A stretch of 64,000 nt of DNA from Clavaria fumosa (taxonomy: Eukaryota; Basidiomycota; Agaricomycetes; Agaricales; Clavariaceae): contig OX637794.1 in NCBI GenBank assembly GCA_951802425.1, positions 5,084,001 through 5,148,000 of the forward strand, read 5' to 3'. Below are positions 12,257 to 23,127 of the stretch, one piece after another; within the stretch, counting starts at the first letter, position 1, and every line of letters begins with the position of its first letter. A program made the translations under genes and the position numbers. The notes below the pieces were generated by a model. The model saw nothing but the letters and a program-made list of their open reading frames with translations. It made no database searches and was not told the DNA's origin.

Positions 12257-12863
12257 AGTGGGTCGCGGTGTCCGTTCCGTGAGTATCCCATCCAGTCACC
12301 TTTGCTGGGCATCAAGCCTCTCAGCCAGCACCTTCCATTCTCCATATGTCTCTGGCATCGGGGAGACACCATAGATTCTCTCCACCAACCTCCTACTCAG
12401 GTTCAACTCCAGCCAATGGACTAGGATTCCTGAGTCCTTCTCTGCACTCAACTTTGCCCATCAGAACAGCGTCTCGAATTTCGCAAAGAACTCTGGTGCT
12501 GTCATGGCACCCTGTTTCAGCCCTGCAATATCGGCAAGGGGCAGTCGCATGGTCATTCGGGTCATCAAATGCACGCTTCATCTCCTCCACAAACTCTGCC
12601 CAGGTTCCGGCCTCACCACTACCCAGGATCTCTTCTGCCTTCATATTCGCCCACTCTGCAGCGAATCCTTCTCCAGTAATTTTGCTCAGAGCAAAAAGGA
12701 CCTTCACCAGGTCCACAGCATAGACAGTCGGGTTCGCCATAAACAGGAGGCGAAGGGATCGGAGGAACGTACGGAAGTTCCTTTTCTGCCCATCAAAGGG
12801 GGCAACAGATAGGTCAAGCCTCATAGGTTGGGCTACAGGAGGGGCAACATGGTCTGCCATCAC
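12257..12863 (-). pseudogene. Gypsy gag, frameshifted
   Basis: The gag N-terminus is open from 12863 and includes AAEWANMKAEEILGSGEAG. After about 12541 the real gag frame shifts by one into the pol frame, seen as AGLKQGAMTAPEFFAKFE and later LVERIYGVSPMPETYG. The cause is one extra base in a four-G run (plus strand 12538-12541). The old copy has three G at the homologous site (about 2342-2344). Two TGA codons follow in the gag-pol frame, at 12461-12463 and 12296-12298. The old copy also has TGA at the first of these sites. The listed 156-residue frame after the shift is therefore not native sequence. Confidence 0.85.
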
Positions 12864-13441
12864 AGGCCCTGGATGCTGTAAATAAAGTTCCAGGCCTTGG
12901 GCACTCAGGATTTCTTTGATCTCTTAACAGTCCTGTCCTCTTAGGCTGCTCTTCTGTGTACTTATGTACCTATAGAACTCTTATTCTATGAAACTTTTGT
13001 TAACGTGGGGCCCAAATGGTGTCCCAGGTGGTCACTCCACAACTCCTAATGAGTTGCCCGTGTGCCCTTCTGACAATGGTCACAGAGCAAGGGCCCTGTC
13101 CACTGGACCAGGAAACTACAGAAAGACTATGTAGGGGCCTTTCCTTGCCCTGTACACTACACAATTCACTGGTACGTAGCTGTAAAACAAAGTTCTGGGC
13201 CTTGGGCACTCGGTATCACTTGGGGAGGGTCACAGTTGACTTCCTCCTGGTCTGGTCACGTGTATCTACACACAGTAAAAAATTTGCGTGGTTCTGTTAC
13301 ACACTGCGGGCAGGGTAAAGGAGAAGAGGATGATAGGGGCTGAGCTGTGACAACATGTCACAGTTTGAAATTAAGGGTCCAGGCTAGCCAGGTTAGGACA
13401 CGGGGCTAGGGCGGACAGGCGGATCTTAGTATTATATCTGA

Positions 13442-13743
13442 CTAAACTGACTCCATATCTGACTGGGTCTCACACAACTTAAGCGTAAGGTCATGACGAC
13501 AATACTAAGATAAGGGGAAAAGGGTATAAGAATGGAAAAGACGTAGTATATATAGCGAACGCTTCGGCATTTGCCGGCATTCCCACGCTCGGACCTCTCG
13601 GATCACGTGACACGCCCAGGCCCAAGTCATGTGATCTCCCGATTATGTAATCCTCCACCACAGGTCATGTGACCTTCCAACAATCTTCTCTAATTTCTCC
13701 ACAACTCCTCCTTTTGGGATGGCTTAGGTAAGCAATCCTAACA
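13442..13743 (-). repeat. 5' LTR of the gypsy element
   Basis: It matches the 3' LTR at 8098-8399. The segment 13456-13743 is the family-wide part. CTCCA follows directly at 13744-13748. The high identity of the two LTRs indicates a fairly recent insertion compared with the other copies in the window. Confidence 0.9.
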
Positions 13744-15067
13744 CTCCACTTGTTTCCCAAGTTTCCTGATGTCAGCTGAACAATGGCAAAGCATGCGGAG
13801 TATGTTGGAATTTTGACCCACGCATGGTATTGCTGATTGTCGATTTGGGACAGCAGTCAGGTGGCGGAATTACATCAGGAGTAGTTGTGGTGTGTGCGGG
13901 TGCATCGGGCGGCCCATAGTGGGGTGTGTTGGGTTGTGACACCTGCCTGATATGTAAACCTACCAAATTCTCCTTAATTTAGAGTCCTTAAATGGTATGT
14001 TAGGATTACTAGTTAAGGAGCTATGTTGAATCTTTCCAAATGTAGTAGATATGCAAATTTGAGTATAAATAGCTGACGGAACCTCACGTTGCAGGCATCA
14101 TTACATACCCACTTATCGATTACACCATCCCCCAAGAGGATTAAGCCTATGTCTAGCCCAGCAAGGAGCTAAGGACAAATTTAGTTAAACTAAGGACTAA
14201 ATCTAGTTGAACTAAATCTAGTAATTGCTGACTAAGGACTTAGTCTGGTCAAGTGATCTGGGTACCCAAGGGTACCCAGGCTTTGATCGAGCTGCCCTAT
14301 GCCGACTCCCTCGGCACGGTAAGTATTGAGCAAGTTACAGATATCTTGGTATAGGGTACAAGCTGTTCTACTGTACAATGTACCAGTGTATTCATCAGAG
14401 TAAGTAGTGAATAGCTAGCCAAGTACTGAGAATTAGGTGGAGGTTTATAGAGGTAGAATGGTCTACAAGACCAGGAGAATCCCATGGACTCTGTAGCTTG
14501 TTTTTCCCGTGTCTGGTTAGCTGCATATTTACTGATCTATTTTGACCTATCTACATTGATTTGGCTTAAGCGTACAATACCTATGGAGTGGTCAGTCATT
14601 GAGCCATAGTATCAACCTGTGGAGTGATACCAGGTTGAGGCAGACTATGGGGGTCAATGGCTAAGCCCATGGGATGTTGTGACTTAGGTTACTAACTAAT
14701 AATAATATCTGCCCAAAGCAATGCCTTGCTAGCAGTGTTGGTTTCAATACTGTTAGCAGGAAGGTATGGAACTGGAGGGTCTACTAGTCCTGTAGGCCAA
14801 CTGCATAAGGAATTGAGGACCTGTCTGAGTCATCCTGATTCTCAGTGACTCATTTCTGACTGCACCCAGTACCAGATCCATAACAGATGTGCAATGGGGT
14901 TCAGGTGGTAGGTATGCATAAGGTGTGTTAGGGAAGGGCATTGCAAGTACAGCCTGGTGGTTGTGAGTGTCATGTAAGAGCAGGGAAGGTCGGAGAGGCC
15001 TCTGGAAGGGGACTGCAGGTTCCAGAAGTGTGTAAAGGGGCTCGCAAGGGTGTAGAAGGCTGTTGGG
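13744..15067. other. No recognised gene
   Basis: The stretch is AT-rich with short frames only. Around 14150-14290 there are repeated CTAAATTTAGTT-like motifs and a GGGTACCC pair. I can support no product. Confidence 0.4.
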
Positions 15068-15430
15068 AGGTCCAAAGATCCCAGGAAAATGAGTTTTTTG
15101 GGCATTTTCAGGGGATCTTTGAAAGTAGAAGCTTAGGGGATCAGGTAAGTGGCCATAAACCATTGATATACTATAGAGAATGTCTCCTCAAAGTTTCATA
15201 GGCCTCCCATGCCTACGTATTGTACAATATGCTATTCTTTGTAATGATACACTAGGAAGAGGCCAAAATGAAAACCAGGGGATCTTTTGAAGTAGCAAGT
15301 GGGGTGAGACATGATCCATACAAAAGTTGTATTGTTTTACCTATAGAACATGTCTACAAGGTTCCTATAACACATTTTGCAGTTTTTATTATGTGGCCAA
15401 ACTTGCATTGGCCATTTGTTTTACAGCTAG
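15068..15430 (+). repeat. Direct repeat, copy 1 (363 bp)
   Basis: It starts AGGTCCAAAGATCCC and ends TTTTACAGCTAG, and is nearly identical to 15722-16085. The spacing of 291 bp between the copies and the matching ends could reflect a tandem duplication or a very short LTR pair. It has no coding content. Confidence 0.85.
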
Positions 15431-15721
15431 GGTCTTGGCAAAGTGGCCTATTGGCCAGAATCTATAAGCGGTTCAAAAATCCTGAAAATATTCCTGGGGT
15501 TAGGGCACCTATTTGACACTAGGTTCCAGGTGTTCTGAGTGTGGTATACCTTATGCTTCCAAAGATCCCAGGTTCCGAAACTACAGTGGCCAGCTGTGGC
15601 CAGATGTTAGAGAAGGGTCAGCAGAAAGTGGAGCATTGGCCACTTGGTAGTGAATGGTATGGGGGGTTAGAGGGGGTATAGGGAAAGGGTGTGGGTGCTT
15701 TACATAAGTGTTTTAGTGTCC
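15431..15721 (+). repeat. Spacer between the direct repeats; inverted relative near 63300-63580
   Basis: A CpG-stripped, reverse-complemented relative of this spacer lies at about 63300-63580. Shared landmarks include the complement of AAGGGTGTGGGTGCTTTACAT and of AAGTGGCCTATTGGCCAGAA. This marks the spacer as part of a dispersed repeat, not just local DNA. Confidence 0.6.
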
Positions 15722-16085
15722 AGGTCCAAAGATCCCGGGAAAATGAGTTTTTTGGGCATTTTCAGGGGATCTTTGAAGGTAGAAGCTTAGGGGATCGGGT
15801 AAGTGGCCATAAACCATTGATATACTATAGAGAATGTCTCCTCAAAGTTTCATAGGCCTCCCATGCCTATGTATTGTACAATATGCTATTCTTTGTAATG
15901 ATACACTAGGAAGAGGCCAAAATGAAAACCAGGGGATCTTTTGAAGTAGCAAGTGGGGTGAGACATGATCCATACAAAAGTTGTATTGTTTTACCTATAG
16001 AACATGTCTACAAGGTTCCTATAACACATTTTGCAGTTTTTTATTATGTGGCCAAACTTGCATTGGCCATTTGTTTTACAGCTAG
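15722..16085 (+). repeat. Direct repeat, copy 2 (364 bp)
   Basis: It is almost identical to 15068-15430, with one extra T in a T-run near 16040 and a few transitions. After it the sequence changes abruptly to GC-rich DNA with an A/G homopolymer tract (16146-16168). Confidence 0.85.
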
Positions 16086-16419
16086 TTACACTGCACGAAA
16101 GGTAACCAATCTTTCACCGCCCCATCCTGGCCCTCCCATCCTCGTCCGAAGAAAAAAAAAAAGGGGGGGCGAGGATGTGCGTCTGACCTTCTGACCGCAT
16201 TACCACGCCGTGACACTGGGGACTCTCGTTGCCTTCCGCATCCAAGAATTGCTCCCATTCACGCTGGGTGCGCATCAGCACAGGCTGCCGACCGGATACG
16301 CCTGGCGCCTCCCAGTTGCACTGGTGAGCCCATGGCCATCCTGCCTACTCATAGGCCAATCACTCTGCCTGGCTGCCGGAGTGGCGGGCACAGGCAATCA
16401 CAAGGGAATTTGCTAGTAC

Positions 16420-16803
16420 TCACCCACACTCAGAGGGTCCGCCATGAACCCCGGAACTATCTCCGGTAGTGCGACCGTCTTGTCACCGTTCTTCTGGGTT
16501 GTAGCCATTGCCCGTGCATGGGCCAGAAGGTCCGGAGGGAGGAACAGAGAAGGGGGCGAAGCGGGGCGATGGCGAGCTCGTTCGGCCTCGTATAGGGCAA
16601 TGGTTTTCTTTAATGTAGCGATCTCCTCAGCTGCGCTTGGGGTTGGATCATCTGGGGGGTGGTCTGCTGGTTCGTCGGAGGGGTCGGTGCCCTCTCCAGA
16701 CGGGTTCTGTGTTGCCGGGGGGGGCGGGGTGCCCGGCGGTCACACTCGCACTGGGACCAACCGTGTTAGGCAACGTGCCTCCACCGTCTGTTCCAAGGGC
16801 TAA
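16420..16803 (-). pseudogene. Fragment of a Pro/Glu-rich repeat-encoded protein
   Basis: The minus strand reads through proline- and acid-rich sequence, then AEEIATLKKTIALYEAERAR (about 16640-16580), likely a short coiled coil, then a conserved-loo­king tail ending PGFMADPLSVGEY. It is followed by a GTGAGT donor-like site. This resembles ORFs in basidiomycete retroelements, but I cannot assign a family. A stop interrupts the frame near 16740. Confidence 0.35.
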
Positions 16804-17097
16804 GTTATGTAGGAGGTGAGTCATTATCCAGACTAACGAGTGGAGCGAGTGTCTTTTAATGAAAACGAGTGAGTTTGAGTAATGAGAGGGTATGCACCAA
16901 TGGTGGAGAGCGAGGATTTCTTATGTAAACAACTACAAACTTGTGTTGGTATCGCTCGGCTGGGCCTGGTACCGCCTGACCTGCGGTTTGTCGGTACCTC
17001 GGCTCATGACAATATCTGCTCTGGTTGCCGGAGTGGCTGCATCACACCTAAGGGTGATATTGTGGTCACAACCAATGACTAAACTAACGCATACGAT
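16804..17097. other. No gene; distant similarity to 52790-52860
   Basis: A segment around 17020-17070 (GGAGTGGCTGCATCACACCTAA) resembles one at about 52812-52840. I see no coding content. It may be the 5' part of the minisatellite-bearing element that follows. Confidence 0.35.
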
Positions 17098-17770
17098 GTG
17101 ACTGCTGACAAAGCAATACACAGCCACCTTTGCGTGAAAGAACTTCAGGTCATATCACGTGAGTGGTTCATTTTCTCTTTCATTCCCACCACCCCTTCTC
17201 AATTTCATGCCACCTTCCCCATCTCTGGGTGAAGCAATCGTCCCCAATGCGGGGTGTGGCCTCAACTGCTGGCTGACTTGCATCTGTGGGTTGGACATGT
17301 GATGCCCACTGCGGCACAAGTTGCAAAGGCGGGTTATGTATCAAATTCATGCCACCTTCCCCATCTCTGGGTGAAGCAATCGTCCCCAATGCGGGGTGTG
17401 GCCTCAACTGCTGGCTGACTTGCATCTGTGGGTTGGACATGTGATGCCCACTGCGGCACAAGTTGCAAAGGCGGGTTATGTATCAAATTCATGCCACCTT
17501 CCCCATCTCTGGGTGAAGCAATCGTCCCCAATGCGGGGTGTGGCCTCAACTGCTGGCTGACTTGCATCTGTGGGTTGGACATGTGATGCCCACTGCGGCA
17601 CAAGTCGCAAAGGCGGGTTATGTATCAGATTCATGCCACCTTCCCCATCTCTGGGTGAAGCAACCGTCCCCAATGCGGGGCATGGCCTCAACTGCTGGCT
17701 GACTTGCATTTGCGGGTTGGACATGCGACGCCCACTATGGCACAAGTCGCAAAGGCAGGTTATGTCACCT
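17098..17770 (+). mobile_element. Minisatellite-bearing repeat element, copy 1 (about four 142 bp units)
   Basis: A flank (17098-17180) containing CTGCTGACAAAGCAATACAC and ATATCACGTGAGTGGTTC precedes about four tandem units of 142-143 bp starting near 17204, 17347, 17489 and 17631. The same flank and a related unit occur at 27600-28135 and, inverted, at 42484-44440. The open frames in the units shift from unit to unit and are not genes. Confidence 0.75.
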
Positions 17771-17996
17771 TCTGGTTTTACTGTGAAACAATTACTGCCA
17801 TACAATGAGGAAATTGAGAGATCTCAATGCTACCTGGCTCGCAAAATCTTAGGTACCCCCAAATTATTTGTTGTCTCACAGCCCGTCTTCTATGGAGTCC
17901 TTGGATCCTACGTAACCGGTTGATAAGCGTCACAATGCCTCCGCTTCTTGCAACATTCCTAGTTCTCCAATAGACTGACGTTGCAACCCGACCCTC

Positions 17997-18467
17997 ATGC
18001 AAACTGAGGACCTGGTTCTGCATGTACTCAAGAACACAGCGACAGCTGGGGTGGTTGCTACCCTTGCTGGGGCAGCTTCAGTGACAAGCTATGCATTCCG
18101 CTTCAACAAGACTCCACCGCACACATCAAAACTCACAGAAAAATCATGGGTTGACAAGTTTTTGGACGGCCATCCAGGACAATTATTCTACCACCTGCAT
18201 AAACATGTCTTTCGGGCTCTCGTGATAATGCTTCGCTCTCTGATGGGACTGGGTACTAAGCATTACGTCGGCAGAGGAACAGCTGGCAATCCTCATGTAC
18301 TTTGCCCGCTGTGCCACTTCCAATATATATCTCTGCAGGAACACTTCCAACAAAGCTCTGATGCTATAACCAAGCACGTCAATATCCATCTGTATTTTCT
18401 CTCATCGTGTTGGGCTTGCAGAATAATCCATCGGAAACTTGACCTGCTCTCATCACCAGCTGTGTGA
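17997..18467 (+). pseudogene. PIF/Harbinger-type transposase remnant, N-terminal part
   Basis: The frame encodes HTSKLTEKSWVDKFLDGHP, then a leucine-rich helix segment and SSDAITKHVN...YFLSS. This is the order seen upstream of the DDE domain in PIF/Harbinger nucleases, where a ...LTEQLAIFLY... segment precedes a helix-turn-helix-like ...ERFQRSNDTISKYF... segment. The middle piece here (EEQLAILMYFARCATSN) is in a different frame from the flanks, so at least two frameshifts are present. No DDE catalytic part follows. It is a dead fragment. Confidence 0.65.
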
Positions 18468-19785
18468 GCCGTAGAACTATTGTAAAGGGCAGCGCACTAG
18501 AAAATACTGCAACCAGGGAGGGAGGGTGGGTGGCGCAAAGAGATATACAGTCGTAACACTAGAGAGAGGGAGAACAACTGTGAGCGAGAGAGGAGGTCAT
18601 AGGATGAAGACGTACGCGAGGGACTAACCTAAGAGAAGAGCAGGAGCTAGGTAGAAAAAAGAAAAAGAGGTGGAGGGCATGGGTGCTAAAAAATAGGTTA
18701 AGAGGGTAAATAGGGATAAGCAAAGGAGACGATGTACGGAGCTGGAGAGGCGGAGCGATGGCCTCTGAGTCGCGGGGCGAAGAGAATAGATGTGGGGCAT
18801 CTGGACGCGCGGAGCGTGAGACGCACGGAGCGTAGTAAGTCGGGGACAAAGGAGACACGAGGCTGAGAGGCACAGATGTCGAATGAGTGGGAGGAGCGCC
18901 CCTGGGGGTGCTCGCGTCACAGTTTAGAATTGAATTAAGTAAATTTGTCTAATCTGATGACCGAGCAAGGAGGACGAGCCTGAGTGAACGGGCTGATTAG
19001 GCAATCACGGCGCAGAAAAAGCGCCTGCAAGTGAGATTGACGAGTGGGCCGTGGCCGTAAGCAAGAACAAACGCAACTACAGTATACAGGGAGGGAGGGA
19101 GGGTAGTGACACGAATAGTATAGACGCGAGGCTAATAAGAGACAAAAATTGGGAGCGAAGAGAAAAACTGGGAGAGAACGACATACAAAAGGGACACCGA
19201 GGGCAGAGGAGGCGAAGAGGTGAACTCGGTTTCCCTCACATTTAGAAAGGGGGGAAATGACTCAGATGGAGAGCGGACGCTGGGATGAAAAAAGAAAAGG
19301 AGCCAGGCAGCATGAAAGCAAGGCTCGAACCGTAAACACTGATAAGCAGAGTGAAAGAAAGGTAAGTAAAGTAAGGCGTGAGAGCGAAGAGACGCACGGA
19401 GCGTAGAAGGCACGGATGCCAGAGGTGCTCGTTGCACAGAATTAGACTACAAAAAAAGTCATGTGATGCTTATGTAACTGTGGCGTGAACCCTCAGGTCG
19501 AAATACTACGGGGTGCGTAAATGTCCGACTGAACTACTGGGTTAGATCTATTGTCCAAATGCGAGTCCGAGGGTGAATGGAGGAGCTATTTCGTTTCGAG
19601 TCGATTTAAAATAATCTGGAACAAGGGAGAAGTGAGAAGGTACATGAGAAAAATTGAGTTTGTTGAGATTACGAGCTAAGCCGAGTGCTCAATAGGACCA
19701 GAAGTCGAAGAGCACACGTGGCTGCACAAGTGGGCTGCATCATCGAAAAGCTGGATAAATGGTGCTAGAAAAGCTTACCTGCTCT
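18468..19785. other. No intact gene; CT/AG-rich repeat with relative at 32.35-32.7 kb
   Basis: The stretch 18540-18900 read on the minus strand is CT-rich with many CGCTCCGTGCGTCTCACG-like steps. It matches the block at about 32370-32640 read on the plus strand. In the second place it lies between a divergent gene pair, so it may derive from a promoter region. Nothing else is recognisable. Confidence 0.45.
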
Positions 19786-20047
19786 TTACAATGGTGGGAA
19801 GCAGCAAGAGCGGGGAGAACAAGGGGTGTACGGCGGCACATTTGTATCTGCGCCATTCTCAACTTCTGTAGCATCTAGATGAGACGACGTCCAGGCCAAT
19901 GCAAGAGTGGCGAAGCTGTTTTGGGCAACGTACGAGATAACTGCTTGGGAAATTTGCCTGGGTGCTGAGGCCTGAGAAATCCCTCTTATGCTTGCAATGA
20001 ACAAAACTCATCATGGGACCGCATCACTGTCATTTGGTTTTGACATT

Positions 20048-20175
20048 CATCAGCAAAACAGCTTGGCTAAGTTGTTGGTATAGAGAGGTATGTAACACCC
20101 CAAGACAACTTGGGGTGTTACACACCAGTCCATACCAGTCCATACTTACATTTAGCCGAGCTGTTTTGCTGATGC
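20048..20175. mobile_element. Short hairpin MITE with 8 bp target duplication
   Basis: It is 128 bp, with ends CATCAGCAAAACAGCTTGGC on the left and the matching complement on the right. TTGACATT flanks both sides (20040-20047 and 20176-20183). The centre is a perfect hairpin, GTAACACCCCAAG with its complement. An element with the related TIR CATCAGC(A/G)AAATAA lies at about 51823-51901. Confidence 0.8.
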
Positions 20176-20340
20176 TTGACATTTACAACTGCCATGGCAG
20201 AGAAACCGAAAATCGAAGTTGCAACCCATACAACATCACATTGCTGATGGCATCCATATTCATGAAAGCCAACTTGTACAGTAAAGAATGGGGAGAGATA
20301 GATATGTCGAGAGAGCAACGGATAGTGAACAAGAGGGCGT

Positions 20341-21172
20341 TCAATTTTGGTTGATGCCCTCAAGCCGGTCCCGAAGTGCAGCCATGGCTTTGAATTGCTC
20401 TTCTATGCCTTTTTGCTGCAACTTAAGACCATTCAACAACATACCAAGGGTTTTAGAAGCACCAATTTGGGCTGCAGCAGCTGCTAAGTCAGGTGTCGCA
20501 GGATCCTCTCGCCCATTCCCCTTGACCATGGGTGTGCTGCTGCTAGGTGCCACTGTCTTCGCTGCTTTGTCAGTGGCTTTTAAACCACCTGCCCGAGGCT
20601 TTTTGGGTGGAACCTTGGTGGGAAAAGCTTCATCGATGCCAATCAGGCTTGAATCACCTCGTGCTCTCTAAGAAACAGGTCAAGGAAAGACAACACATCA
20701 TCAATATTGTCAGACCTTTGCGAGTGGCTTCTTTCCTATAGCAGGTGTCTCCTTTGCATGACCCTCTATTGAAGCAGTTTCATTTGTGGGAGGGATGCTG
20801 TCGGATGGCTGCATCCGTGAATTGGAAGCGGCTTTCGTCTGATCCTTGGATTTTCACATCAATTTTCCAGGAATGGCAAGACATCAATTAGTACACTCAC
20901 GGAGAAGCTGCATTCCAATGATGCCACATAACAAGCTCGACATTCCAGCTTTCCAATGTTGATACATCCAAGGTTTTTCGCCTCGCAATTGGAACACTAC
21001 GCTATGAGAAAGTAGGTGACTATACAATCAATGAGATTAAGCACCTTGAGTGAGTATTTTTTGATTTCTTTAGCCCTCTTTAGAGGCTCTGTTCCTGGCT
21101 GGATGAAGGTTGGCAATATCCATTCTCATATGGGTTAGGACCTACTTGGTTTTTCGGTTGAGAGTCAGACAT
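20341..21172 (-). pseudogene. Pseudogene copy of the Cys-cluster gene at 31.4-32.2 kb
   Basis: All four exons of the intact paralogue are recognisable in the same order with the same intron positions. Exon 1 starts MSDSQPKN but carries a one-base insertion in a stretch matching GGCATGCAGCAAGG of the intact gene, so the frame is lost. Exon 2 keeps CSNCEAK...CINIGK but its last Cys codon is now Ser just before the donor. The last exon still reads through AAAAAQIGASKTLGMLLNGL to a stop at 20341. Many changes are CpG to TpG or CpA. The similarity extends upstream of the start to about 21240, matching upstream sequence of the paralogue. Confidence 0.8.
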
Positions 21173-21239
21173 GGTGGTTCTGGGCAAGAAAGTAGAAAAC
21201 AATACCAAATAAGCTTGCCTAGGTTATGTAGTCCCGTGA

Positions 21240-22880
21240 TGTGTTGTTTCTTGCTTAGCACAAGCACAAGTTTTTCATGCTTGATCTCAATCTGCATGTG
21301 TGAGACAGAGATGGAGCTAGAAAGATCACAGTGCAGCTCCCAAATGCCACGGCAGTAGATATTTGCATTCTGCATTGACCTGAGCATGCTTTGCAAGTAT
21401 TCCAGTCTTTAGCATGACTCTCTGCAACATGCTATTGTCCGCTCTCCAGCAGTGATATTTCTCTGCAACGCTCACATCCACAATTTCTGGATGATTGTCA
21501 TTGCTCTTGTCAAGTAAATTGTCAGGATCATGAAATTGTAGAGAAATGCAAGAGCAACAATTTATGCCCTCAATCTCTGGTTATTCAAGATTTCCACATG
21601 GCCAAATGAGGGTTCGATCACATTCTGGGGCTGAGTTTGAAGAGTTCCCATTTTTGGGTTGCTTGCAGGCCTTTTCCCATTCCTTGAGATGGTATCTGAC
21701 TCATGATAACAAATCAGCTGTACTCCCCCACCTATTCCTATAGGACTCTTTATTAAAAGAGCTCGGTCCGTGGGAACTATTTGCTGACCAATCTTATGTA
21801 ATAAATGTATCCAATCTTTGTTTAAAAAAGAAAAAATTGGCTTATAGCTCAATAACGCTGTGCAGAATTTGCTGAAATTTGGGGCCAGGTAGACACCTAT
21901 AAGGGGACCCTTCATAAATATTTTCAGGATTTTATCATGAGAATTGAAGGCGTGGGAACAAAAACGCATTGTGCCAATTTCAAACTCAGATGCCTTAAAA
22001 GGCAAGTACATCTATCTGGCCATCCAGTTTCAGTTTCATTTTCTTGATTTTTTATCTCAACACAGAGAACAGAATCCGTCAAGCCACCACTGACAAAGTT
22101 GTTTGCCTTGCTGAGATCTATCTCTGACCTTTTTCCTGAACTGATTCATGCATGTTTGGATGTGTTACTGACATATTAATGTGTCCCAACAACTTCTTTG
22201 CCCTCTATCTCACTATCTACTAGCATAGAATCCATCTCAGAAATATTCAGTGGGTACCATCCCTATGTTAGAAACATTCGTGAATATTTCCAAGATTTTA
22301 GCAATTTGTTTCAACGAAGAATCCTCACACTGAAAGTTACAATGTATGTCAAAGGCCAAGTACATCTGCTCAGTTCTGTTTCACTCTTTTGGTTTTCTAT
22401 CTCTACACACAGTGCAGTATACATCAGCCTGACAAAGTTGTTGGCCTTGCTGAAAACTATCTCTGACAATTTTCCCAGATTATCACATGCATGTTTGACT
22501 GTGTGAATGTCATATTAGTGGATCACAAATCATTCTTTGCTGGATATCTCAGAATCGATCTTCAACATATTCAGAGGGTATTATGCCAATATTTGGAATG
22601 TTTTCATGATTTTAAGAATTTGTTTGAATGGGAAATGCCAGGCACTGAAACAGTTCACTTTGTTGGGCCTGAGTTTGAATATGAGCTTGAAATATACCAA
22701 AAGCAGACCAGTCCATGCTCTGACTTTGGATCTGAGTTTAAAATGCCCCAAGTGTAGTGCAGCTCTTTTGTTTGTTTCTGTGCTTCTTCCTTCTCTGCAC
22801 CTTCCTTTCTACTCATTTTGTCTCCTTGTGAGTGTACTGGATAGACTATTGAGTGTGAGATTACATGCTCAGCCATGTCA
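21240..22880. repeat. AT-rich, CpG-poor block with diverged tandem duplication
   Basis: Two diverged units of about 300-340 bp follow each other (about 22000-22330 and 22350-22640). They share in order a GTACATCT start, TTTTCTATCTC-ACACA, GACAAAGTTGTTGGCCTTGCTG, a CTATCTCTGAC step, GCATGTTTG and CATATTA, and end near AATTTGTTT. I see no gene. Confidence 0.6.
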
Positions 22881-22886
22881 AGTGAG

Positions 22887-23127
22887 TATCAGACTGGGTC
22901 TCACACAACTTAGGGGTAAGGTCATGACAACAATACTAAGATAAGGGGAAAAGGGTACAAAAAAGGAAAAGCAAAAGTATATACTGAACACTTCAGCACT
23001 TGCCAGCGTTCCCACACTCGGACCCTCGGGTCACATGATGCACCCAGGCCATAGGTCAGGTGACTTGGTGATTATGTAATCCAACCTCAGCCACAGGTCA
23101 TGTGACCTTCCAACAACCCTCCCCAGT
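22887..23127 (-). repeat. Truncated gypsy LTR
   Basis: It starts TATCAGACTGGGTCTCACAC and runs through the AATACTAAGATAAGGGG and GTCATGTGACCTTCCAACAA landmarks of the LTR at 8112-8399. It then breaks off before the TAACA end. No element body is attached. Confidence 0.85.

Larger units (their letters stand above)
8098..13743 (-). mobile_element. Nearly complete Ty3/gypsy chromovirus retrotransposon, minus strand
   Basis: Two LTRs with 5 differences over 288 bp flank gag, protease, RT, RNase H, integrase and a chromodomain in the order of Ty3/gypsy chromoviruses. The purine tract sits next to the 3' LTR at 8400-8413. The coding region is broken by one frameshift and four TGA codons. Each TGA can be explained as CGA changed to TGA. 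Boundaries are ambiguous. Sequence common to this LTR family starts at 8112 and 13456, and CTCCA occurs at 8107-8111 and 13744-13748 as a possible target duplication. However, a further 14 bp upstream (8098-8111 and 13442-13455) is identical as well. The 5' leader (12864-13441) contains a partial internal duplication around the AAAGTTC...GGCCTTGGGCACTC motif near 12887 and 13189. Confidence 0.93.
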
